64,000 nucleotides of DNA from Camillea tinctor. Lineage: Eukaryota; Ascomycota; Sordariomycetes; Xylariales; Xylariaceae. Each line of letters opens with the position of its first letter. The stretch's first letter is position 1. The notes below the pieces were generated by a model, which saw only the letters and a list, made by a program, of their open reading frames with translations, made no database searches and was not told where the DNA came from. Where the stretch lies: contig MU394163.1 in NCBI GenBank assembly GCA_022578605.1, positions 1 to 64,000 on the forward strand. The letters run 5' to 3'. Shown here piece after piece: positions 1 through 9,155 of the stretch. A program made the translations under genes and the position numbers.

Positions 1-101
1 ATGGCTAAGTTATAAGGTTTTAAAAATAATGAGTTTAAGGGTATTTTGGCCTATTTTGCGTGCTCGCGAGGTGGGGGTGTTCGCGAGGTGTGGGTTTATG
101 G

Positions 102-142
102 TAGTTTTGCTCAATTGGCGGAGTTGCACTTATAGGCCTCCG
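102..142 (+). repeat. Direct repeat, copy 1
   Basis: A 41-bp segment containing GAGTTGCACTTATAGGCCTC abuts the left end of the TIR element; a diverged copy lies at 631-671 beyond its right end. Most differences between copies are transitions. Confidence 0.65.
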
Positions 143-597
143 TAAGCTATATACATATCAGCGACTACTAAAAAGTTAGCAACCATTAAAAAGTTCATAA
201 TTATTAAATAATAAAATAATAAAATAATAAAATAATAAAATAATAAAATAATAAAATAATAAAATAATAAATATATAACGTAATTATATATTAAATGTTA
301 TTAATTTTTATTTTATTTATAATAACATAAATATAATATATTTTAATAATTTAATTTATTATAGTTATAATATATATATTTTAATTTTTTTTAAAAACTT
401 TTAATTAATAATTATAAAAAATTATTTAAATTTATTTTTATAATTATTTTTTAAATATAATATAATATTTATTAAATTTTAATTTTAAATAATTAATTAT
501 AAATTAATAAATAATAATAAAAATAATATTAAAATTATTATTATTGTTATTAACTTTTTAATAGTTGCTAACTTGTTGTTAATATATATATAGCTTA
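143..597. mobile_element. TIR-bounded MITE-like element
   Basis: The left end (143-195) and right end (552-597) are imperfect inverted repeats: TAAGCTATATACATAT faces ATATATATATAGCTTA, and AGTTAGCAACCATTAAAAAG faces CTTTTTAATAGTTGCTAACT. The interior is almost pure A/T and begins with an 8-bp tandem repeat (205-270). The outer ends fall on TA, which would suit a Tc1/mariner-type TA target duplication. There is no transposase frame, so the element would be non-autonomous. Sequence related to the left end recurs near 5005-5045. Confidence 0.55.
205..270. repeat. 8-bp tandem repeat (AAAATAAT)n
   Basis: About eight head-to-tail copies of an AAAATAAT unit lie just inside the left inverted repeat of the AT-rich element. 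Confidence 0.85.
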
Positions 598-630
598 TAA
601 AAGATTTTTACGCTTTCCTTATTCCAGGAA

Positions 631-671
631 TAGTTTTACTTCATTGGCAGAGTTGCACTTACAGGCCTCCA
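631..671 (+). repeat. Direct repeat, copy 2
   Basis: Second copy of the 41-bp segment at 102-142, here containing GAGTTGCACTTACAGGCCTC. The pair brackets the TIR element. Confidence 0.65.
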
Positions 672-1683
672 TAGGGCTATTAGTTCGTGCCAAGTATCAA
701 TATCCAACAGTCTAGGAATATCTAAGCCCAACACCACCTATAGGTAAGAATACCATGAAACCAGCGAGTTTTCATCATACCCCCCCTCCCCCCCTCATGC
801 TGAATTGCAACCTACACGACGTCTTTTTTTCAGCCGCCTCTATTAAAGTAGAACGTCTCTTATCGATACCCGACGTTGCTTCCGCGCAAGCCAAGTGCCA
901 ATATTATAAATCCAAACCACTTAAAATCCAGTTTAAACTAAAAGTAATAATAATGATAATATATTTAATGTTTAGTGCAGGAGCTTATAGCTGAACTATT
1001 TACTATGGTATTTAGTTACACTTTAAGCTTATATAAATTATAGAACAGTTAAAGTAAAAAGTTTATGCCTTTATATTAGCGTGTTAAAAATTACATAAGA
1101 AATTTTTTGCGCTATTAGCGCTTTACCGTTAATTAGCCTTTTTTAAAGCCTTATTAGTAAGGTTAGTTAATAATAGCTACTTTATAAAGGGCTACTTTAT
1201 AAAGGGGTATTAGCGATAATAAGGTTAACAATAAGTATGTAAATTAACGATAGCTACTTTATTAAAAAAAGGTGTTAGCAATAAGAGGTATATAGGTTAA
1301 TAACAGCTACTTTATTAAATAAGGAAGTGTTAGCAATAAAAAAGGTATGTAAGTCGGCAACAGCACTTTATAAAAAGCCACCTTATAAAAAGCTACCTTA
1401 TAAAAAAAGAAGTGTTAGCAATAGTAAAATTATTAGCAACAATTACCTTATTAATAAAGCTATTAACAGTAGATATTTTAGTTATTAACATTTTTTATTT
1501 AGTTAATGCTTAATAGCTTTATTTGCAGTGTTATTTTAAAATATTAGCAAGGTAGGTATGTATGCCGGTAATTAGTTAGCAATAATGTAAGTGCTTAGCG
1601 AAAAGTTTTTGCCAATAATGCTTTTATTGGCCATAAATAGCCAATAAAAAGTAGGTGTGCCTTAGAAAAAGGGATGGTTAGTT

Positions 1684-1765
1684 GGACCATAATGGGACTC
1701 GAACCCATTATATTAGTATTTCACACTAATGTCTGCCAGGCGCTTAACCACTGCGCCATGTGGCC
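1684..1765 (-). tRNA. tRNA-like Pol III gene, possibly a pseudogene
   Basis: Read on the minus strand, the 82-nt sequence has a canonical A box (TGGCGCAGTGG), a canonical B box (GGTTCGAGTCC), a seven-pair acceptor stem with one mismatch and one G-T pair (GGCCACA with TATGGTC), a D stem GGCGC/GCGCC and a T stem ATGGG/CCCAT. The only good anticodon hairpin is ATTAGT/ACTAAT with loop GTGAAAT, giving anticodon GAA (Phe). However, eight extra bases separate it from the D arm, so the fold is not canonical. A run of T (plus-strand AAAAA near 1668-1672) lies about 12-15 nt downstream as a Pol III terminator. It could be a decayed tRNA, a tRNA-derived SINE head, or an aberrant but transcribed tRNA. 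Confidence 0.5.
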
Positions 1766-3010
1766 AGTTTAAACCAGAACATGGCTAAGCTGAGTCTATA
1801 TGCATTTTCTATCTGATTCGGAATTTCTTACATCAGTGGCAGCGTCCGGACGCTGATCTACACTAGTCCGGTAGCCTACATGGACACAGCATATCACGGT
1901 TGGTGAAACGCCTGAACAACCCATACATCTTATAGCCCATTTCCAAGACTAAAGAATGAGGGCATAATGAAAGACGAGATGGAAGAAGCCAAGAAAAAAC
2001 TGCCAAACACCATGTCCCACTTATGGCACTGCCTTGTTAACCCTCGCCAACTCATCCTGCCACCCCTAGGCCAGGTCACTTGGCGACGAGCAGGCTCGGG
2101 ATGCTGCGGTAGTTGAGGAGACCAGTGCGGCCAAGCTCGCTGACGAAGCTGCTTGCACTTCCAGCCACTGAAGAAGCTGCCATAGTAGGGCAGCTTGGGC
2201 TGGATTGGTCGCCAGCTATTTTTCTTTTAGTAATTACTATCGAACTAGTGTAGAAACACTATTAGTATTTATCTCCTTGACCGGGTACGATGGCATCGTG
2301 GGCAACTACCCTTCCGTGCCACGACAAAAATGTCTACGTACAAGCAGAAACAATACGTAAGGTGGGAGTGTGCACTAGATTCCATGTAAAGGGATGTCGC
2401 CCAACCAGGAACAGCGATATCCCTGCCTACAGTCAGTCAGCCTACATGATGGTTCCCTATTTAATTCTCATCTATACACTGTCCTTATTCTGATGGAGAA
2501 GGGGGAAGCTGTACAGGGCGGAGATTGACCGTTAATGCATACATTTCTCCATTCGTTCGCTAGCCCAACCATGGAATATAAGGGCGTGATTGTATGACGT
2601 AGTAAGCTCATGGCACATATTCCAATATCAGCTCTAGGGCTAGGAGAGAATTCTTTAGAATATAAGAAGAATATCATCATCTCCTAATTGGTCTTGTGAA
2701 CTCGATGTATGACGCGTTATTGCCACGGTATTCCTAGCTGTAAACATTAAAGCAGGCGCTTTAGTGATATCAATAACGAAACGATATTGCGAGAGTTAGC
2801 TATCCGCTTCTATTTTTCTTTAACGTAGTCAGGCTCCATTTATACTAGTTAAACATTCATAAAGATGTTTCAGCTCAGCTTCCATAAGGAAACGCATACA
2901 AAATCCAGTAATATTTTGCCAGCCAAAACAATAATACAACGTCAGTGAATAACTGCGTCATAAGGTCGATTTGTTAGTTGGCTCGATCTAATGGTGACAA
3001 CTAGCTAGAA
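1766..3010. other. Spacer, no gene recognised
   Basis: Base composition is more balanced than to the left. The longest frames (67-70 codons near 2290-2680) overlap on opposite strands and resemble nothing I know. I see no RNA gene or clear repeat. Confidence 0.5.
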
Positions 3011-3175
3011 CACCTACCTATTCATGGATGGAGATGGAACCGAACGGCTTTGTGATATAAAGGTAATGGTTTTCTTCATATGAATGTTCGTATTCAATCT
3101 TCCTATGGTTACGGAGGACTACGCAAGGTCTTTGCTTTGAGTCTCTAGCAATATACTGCCATCTATAACGGAAAT

Positions 3176-4677
3176 ATGTTGAATACAATTTGGGAAACCA
3201 GCCTTCCAGACACCGGCTATGATATCGTCAATCCACTCATCAACCAAAATGGCGCATATGCTGGCAGTAACGGATACGTTGTACGCCTAGACCCCAGCAG
3301 TGGCGCGGTACTGGCGGAAAATTCTCTTGAGGGATATGGCAACCATGAAGTGCGGCTTGCTGCACCTGTCGATAGGTCACTGCTAGTAGTGGGAACTCAT
3401 GGGTATGTTCTGGCACTACACCCTGCATCGCTATATATTCTCTGGCACACTAGCTTGCCTTGATCAGGGTACGAAGTGGTGTCCGTCCTAGAGACAAATG
3501 ATCTTCCTGGGTATGGAGATCACGAGACACGCCTGGGAATGTTTGCTTCGGACAACTACCTGCTTGTTGGAATCAATGGCTACACTGTGTGCCTTGACAC
3601 CTATACCCTTCGAATACAATGGTACAGTAACATGCCGGGTTCCGGCCACGACATTACCTCTGTCGTCGGTGGATCAGGGGTTGCCTATGGGGCCTGCAAT
3701 GGAAGAGTATATCGACTTCATGAAAAGACAGGGGAGATATTGAACGAGAATGACCTGTCAGGTACAGGAAGTTATGAAGTCCGCCTGGCTCTCGATTCCA
3801 CCACTTCCCGCCTGTACGTTGGGACTAATGGTTATGGTATATGCCTGGATGCAGACACTCTAGCTACGGTGTACTCAACGAGTCTACCCGGGTGTGGTTA
3901 CCAGCCGACAGACGTGGCCCTTGGGAATGAGAATGTGGCATATTTTGCTTGCAATGGGTACGTCTATCGACTAAATCCATCGGGTCAAGTGTCAGGGCAA
4001 AATGGCCTTCCTGGACGAGGAAAGAATGAAACGCGTCTGGCTACCGGTAGTAACGGGGCTCCTGAACTCATTGTCGGCATTGATGGATACTCACTTGGCA
4101 TCAATATTACGAACAATCCACTCCCAGTTGATTATACCTACGGGCATGACGTACCCTATTACCTGGGCGCCCTACATCTCGGTAATACTACAATTTTCGA
4201 CCTTCTCTAATCTCCAAGATGCTAACCCGACGTTTTCTATAGGATATCGTACACTGGAAAACATACAATCCAGCGGAAATCGATGTAGTCGGCATGTTAG
4301 TCGGCTTTTACAATGGCAAGCTTATCGGTGACGAGCTGAAAACCAGAACCTGTACCGCCCTTCGTCCCAACTCGGAAGGGAACAGCTACACATGGGTTCT
4401 CACACCGAATGGTGCGTTCATCTACAAGTGGTGGGGTCATGACGATAGAGCCAACTATACCCGGCACAGTCAGTTAGGCAACGGGGATCCTGTCATTTGT
4501 GCCGGGGAAATTCGCCTCAACCGCAGGAACTATGTCGAGTCGGTCATCGCCATGATTAATGATGCAAGTGGGCATTACAAGCCCGATGGGGGCGCTTGCT
4601 TGAAATATGTCGCCTGGAAACTGGAAAAGCTGGGGGTTGAAACGACTGAGACTTCGTGGTACTGGCGGGGCGAGTAA
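3176..4677 (+). pseudogene. Broken beta-propeller protein with distinctive C-terminal domain
   Basis: The protein is built from repeats of about 85-90 residues with the pattern SLPxxGYDI ... NGYVYRLxPxxG ... NDLxGxGxxEVRLA ... LxVGTNGYxxCLDxxTL, which reads like PQQ/WD-type beta-propeller blades. An in-frame TGA at 3461-3463 interrupts one blade exactly where neighbours have a Gly or Asp codon, and about 27 residues of the next blade are missing after it. A TAG (about 3147) cuts a similar frame upstream. The part after 4283 reads into a different domain containing GNGDPVICAGEI and NDASGHYKPDGG, ending with a stop at 4677. Linking the two frames needs an intron such as 4182-4273 (donor GTAATA, in frame); the better-looking acceptor at 4242 shifts frame. 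No signal peptide is visible. I do not know its function; it is probably non-functional as sequenced. Confidence 0.6.
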
Positions 4678-4679
4678 CT

Positions 4680-6675
4680 ATTGTTAAGTGTTTCAGTTGG
4701 TAGGGGTCTGTTATATTTTGATTTGTACAGGTCTGTCGCGCTGTTTAAGTGAAAGATTTAAGTTTATATAGGTTTTATGGAATGCTTCACTCACTCAGTA
4801 AAACACTCCTTGGAGCCGACCCATCATTATGTAGTCAGTGCAGCCAACCACAACCCTTACATGTTAGAATTACCTTTTTGGTCAGCGACCCATCAAGTCA
4901 GCAATGCACGCAACTACAACAGTCGGCAACAACTAAAAGTCAGCAATGCAGGTAATTATAACAGTCAGCAACCACAACTTAAGTTAACAGTGTAACTATA
5001 TATAACTACTATGTCGGCGACTATAAAGTTAGTAACTATATAATAAGTCGGCAATAAAATATAAAATATTTTAATAATTAATACGTAAAAAAAAAATTAA
5101 TGTTATAATAAAAGTTTAAACATTTAAATATAATTTAAAAATAATAATTAATAAACTGGGAAGCGCCGGTAAGCCTGCTGCTAAGCAACGCCTTTCGTTA
5201 AAAAAGGCTATATAAAGTGGGCCAGCATAACCAACCAATTAAAGCGTTTGCTACTTCTCTCCTCTACGCGGCTTAAGCACTTATACACCAGATTTCATCG
5301 CTGACCTAGCCATATAAGTGGTGTATGTGGCTAGGGGTGGCTAAGGAGGTAGGTTGGCGACCATAGTAAAAAGGTAGGTCGGCGCAGCGCTGCAACCAAT
5401 AAAAAGCACTTTTTAGCGACCAATCAAAGCGCAAGGATCCGACTAATTAGAGCGCAAGGATCTGACTAATCGAAGCGTAGGGGCACGGTAGGATCTTTTT
5501 TTTCTCGCGGGTGGGGGTGGGGAAGTAAACCTTTCTAACGAAAGGTATGTTACGGAATACGGAATCCACGCTGTCTCACCAAAAAAGCTGGCGGGCGCGG
5601 TTGTGGAAAAGAATCTAACCTAGCATTGAAGTCCTACACCTGCCATTCAAGGTTCTACCTGATGTATGATCATCATGCTATAAAGCTACCGTAAGTATGG
5701 TTTATGTTATTAGGTACCTAGGTAGTTCGGCTCCATCGATTTGCGAAAGCTTGATCACATCCTCGGTACGATTATTGACGAGCTTCCTATTTAAGGATTA
5801 CCCCCCTTAGCACAAGCGGCCTCGTTCCAATAACAGCAAGTAACAGGAGGCATCAGTCTCTTTCTCATGGTGGTGATAACGGCAATATTTGGTTTCCTTG
5901 ATATTGAAAGGGGACTTTTCGTAATTAGCTGATGGGGCTCGAATTCATTGGTCGGTGCCTCGTAACTAAGCTTCTTAACCAATGTTACCTTCCAAATCCA
6001 AGTCTACATAAGCTTCGTCGGACAAGTAGTGCAAAAGATTGCCGGATTAGTTCCTAATTCTAGAAAGCTTAGCTGAACTGCTAAGCTTTTGAGAGCCGAA
6101 TTGCGCATGGTGCCCCTGTCATCGCGTAGACAAGCTTTATCGTGACCTGCTGCATTCAGGTTAGTGATGTAGGAAGTAAGGTAGTTTACCTAGGTAGCTA
6201 CTGTGATGCACTACCCAAGCTTTTAATTAGTAATCTAACAATAGCACAACTACACACCATCTATCAGACTGACTATCATGGGCGTGGAGATGGACTTTAC
6301 GATTCTCGTGTGCTGCCCTATAGCCAGGGGATGTTGACGAAAGAGTCGTCCTAGATTTCGTATACGAGCTATACCCACCGGACGCTAGGTGTTCAGTCCA
6401 AGTTAAGAAGGTAGTTTCTATTCATCGACTCATTGCTGGAAACTATTCGATTCACTATACCAAACGGCACACTAACATCAACCAACATCATCATGTTATG
6501 ATAACGGACTTAAGCTCCCTTCTTGCTTTTGTGTATTGAATGAAATCTAAAGCAGCGTATACCAGCTAGTTATAAATAGAGCCATTTCCCTCCTCTATCG
6601 ATGAAGATAATCTACAACCCAGAGCATTCGTTTAGACTCACTTGCTGGTAACCCGAAGCCTCCACCTAGCCCAAG
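4680..6675. other. Spacer with degenerate repeats, no gene recognised
   Basis: The first third is a field of imperfect GTCGGCAAC-like repeats followed by an AT-rich tract (5040-5155). The rest has many stops in all frames. The last 150 bases before 6676 serve as the promoter/leader of the protease gene, with a TATAAATA-like box near 6569. Confidence 0.6.
4855..5060. repeat. Degenerate GTC(A/G)GCAAC repeat field
   Basis: Variants of AGTCGGCAAC/AGTCAGCAATGCA(C/G)G recur at roughly 20-35 bp spacing, often followed by AACTA. The segment near 5010-5045 (GTCGGCGACTATAAAGTTAGTAAC) resembles the left inverted repeat at 143-195 (ATCAGCGACTACTAAAAAGTTAGCAAC), suggesting a relative of that element. Confidence 0.5.
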
Positions 6676-7981
6676 ATGCAGACCTTTTCACAGACCTTAT
6701 TGCTGGTCACAGCAGTCCTCTCGCTCACCTCAGCGGCCCCTCTCGAGGAACAGAAAGGCCACAACTTTAAAGTCCACCAGGTCCGCAATCCAAAGCATGT
6801 CAAGAATGGTGCCCTCGCTCTGGCGAAGGCCTACCGCAAATACGGCGCACCGCTTCCGGAGTACCTTACCACCGCTCTGAACAACCAGACCTCCGCAAAC
6901 ACCAAGCGCGCCACCACTGGTAGTGCAGCCACGACACCTGAGGAGTATGATTCCGAGTATCTCACTCCCGTGAGCATCGGTACTCCGGCTCAGACTCTCA
7001 ATTTGGACTTTGACACCGGCTCTGCTGATCTCTGGGTCTTCAGCACCGAGCTTGCTTCACGATACCAGACGGGGCACAGTGTCTATAGCCCATCCAAGAG
7101 CAGTACTTCTAAGAAGCTGTCCGGAGCTTCTTGGGACATCTCGTACGGAGATGGAAGTGGCGCTTCAGGTGACGTGTACACCGATGTTGTCAACATTGGC
7201 GGAGTTTCGTTTGCATCCCAAGCCGTCGAGGCCGCCAGTACGATCTCCACTCAATTCACTGAAGATACCGACAACGACGGGCTTGTAGGGCTGGCGTTTA
7301 GTTCTATCAACACGGTCTCTCCTACGTCTCAGAAGACCTTTTTCGATAACATCAAGTCTTCACTAAGCCAACCTTTGTTCGCGGCCAACTTGAAGCACGA
7401 CACTTGTAAGTCGCACCCTCTTTCTCTCCCTTCCCCTCAATCCTGGCTGGGTTGTTTTCACGAGAAACTAACATGTTTTAGCCGGTTCTTACGACTTTGG
7501 CTTCGCCGACAGCTCACAGTACACGGGATCTATCACGTACACCTCCGTGAGCACGTCGCAGGGCTTCTGGCAATTCACAGCCAACAGCTACCAGGTTGGC
7601 AGCACATCGTATAATACCAAGGTTAGCGGCATTGCCGACACGGGCACGACCTTACTCCTTTTGCCCGACACAATCGTGAAGAACTACTACAGCAAGGTGT
7701 CGGGAGCGCAGAACTCAAACACATATGGTGGCTACGTGTTCCCCTGCAGTGCGACTTTGCCCACGTTTACATATGTTGTCGGCACTAAGAGCATCGTCAT
7801 CCCAGCCGCTTACCTAAACTACGCACCGGTGACAGACGGGTCATCTACCTGTTACGGTGGACTTCAATCAAGCGCTGGTATTGGGATTAACATCTTTGGC
7901 GATGTCGCACTAAAGGCGGCATACGTCGTTTTCAACGGGGGGTCAACGCCGCAGCTGGGATTTGCTACTAAGGCAACTTAA
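6676..7981 (+). CDS. Secreted aspartic protease (pepsin family A1)
   Basis: Exons 6676-7405 and 7482-7981 (GTAAGT donor, CTAAC branch) encode 409 residues. Residues 1-20 form a signal peptide ([20 protein letters not shown]). A propeptide runs to about residue 77, ending at a Lys-Arg processing site (ANTKRA). The mature enzyme has both catalytic aspartates, DTGSADLW (Asp113) and [10 protein letters not shown] (Asp296), plus the flap tyrosine in [11 protein letters not shown]. Length, single short intron and KR-processed propeptide match endothiapepsin/aspergillopepsin-type acid proteases, which digest external protein. The second exon ends with the usual LGFATKAT tail, so there is no GPI anchor. 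A clear TATA-like box and pyrimidine-rich leader precede the start. Confidence 0.95.
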
Positions 7982-9155
7982 ATCCTATATTTATAAATCA
8001 CTGGTATAATGATAGGGCTGGGTGTATCAAGGATCTGAATGTACTGAAGTTCAGGATTGTGCTCTCCCATATAGACCGACTATGCCCTAAATCGCTCTAT
8101 CTCTCTCTCTCTCTTACATGTGTATATCTATATATGTGGCCCCCCACCTACCTAGACTTGCGCGAGGCAAAGAATAAAAGAATGGCACAGACGAATAGAT
8201 AATTATGCCTGCAATGAGCTTAAGACGAAAGAATATTACGATGTATTTTCAGTTTTCACATCAATTGCTAATCTACTACACAGAAGCAGCTGCGTTACTA
8301 AACATCATCACTTTACTAGGCAACTGAAATAACAGCCGACCGCCTCGAGATATCTATGTGAGTAACATAGAAATATACCAATACGCTAGGCATTTAGCGA
8401 ATATACAGGTAGTCCTAATTACATGCCAATGTGCTCTTTGAGTAATTGGATCAATTGTGCGCGGCCTTGATACCGCATCTTTGGGTAACTAGCGGCCTTC
8501 AAACTGAAAAGGGGTAAAACGAGTCAAAGATTCCGTTCAGTATACTTTCATTTTCACCAGGACGCAGCCAAAAAGGGAAATAGGCGACCCTAGGAGGGAC
8601 TTCTGAAGATGCTTAACTTACAAAATATTTGGTCTACTACGAATAGTATCTGCACACATGCTTGGACAGCTAGGTACTTACATGTGGTAACTTAGGTACG
8701 TACTAACCTAGATATGTATCTAGCCTAGACATGTATCTACCTAGGTAGGTAGGCATTAAATAAAGCAAATAAAGTTGTCATGGAATTAGTAAAATAAGCT
8801 GGCAGCTGTATACAGCTGTGCGAGGCATACTCACATGGATCTGTGAACATGCCTATATTATGTACATAATAGTGTAGAAGGAAAGTACAAAGTACAAAGT
8901 ACAAACGACAAGAGCCATAGCACTTAACCCCGCCTTCGACCGACCAAGTAACCCCGCCAAAATTATTTTTTTTCTATTATATTTTTTTCTCTCTCGTTCT
9001 CCCTCTCTGACTCAAGGGTGATCACCGGAGAATAGACAAAAAAAAAACACTTTAACCCCTCCATATATATTTGTCTCCCTGACCATTCACCAACATCCAA
9101 CTCTACGGACGGGGAACAACAGATAATTCATCACCGCATCTAAAGTTCTCCAACC
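7982..9155. other. Spacer with microsatellite and TAGGTA words
   Basis: No gene is recognised. It holds a (CT)n run at about 8098-8114, a cluster of TACCTAGGTA-like words (8690-8760), three copies of AAAGTACA (8883-8903) and a T/CT-rich promoter (8965-9010) for the lysyl-tRNA synthetase gene. Confidence 0.6.

Larger units (their letters stand above)
1..1683. repeat. AT-rich, probably RIP-mutated repeat block
   Basis: Nearly all of this stretch is A+T, with extreme bias between about 195 and 550 where G and C almost vanish. Short words such as GTTAGCAA(C/T), TTTATAAAG and AATAAGG recur many times between 1140 and 1600. No reading frame looks like a protein. Loss of C and G with TA excess is what RIP does to duplicated DNA in filamentous ascomycetes; that attribution is inference, since no unmutated copy is available here for comparison. 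Confidence 0.7.

Noticed and set aside
3400..3463. Possible intron (GTATGT donor, TCAG acceptor) removing the in-frame TGA of the propeller gene
   Set aside because: It would delete a well-conserved half-blade that matches sister repeats, so the donor-like GTATGT is just the Gly-Tyr-Val codons.
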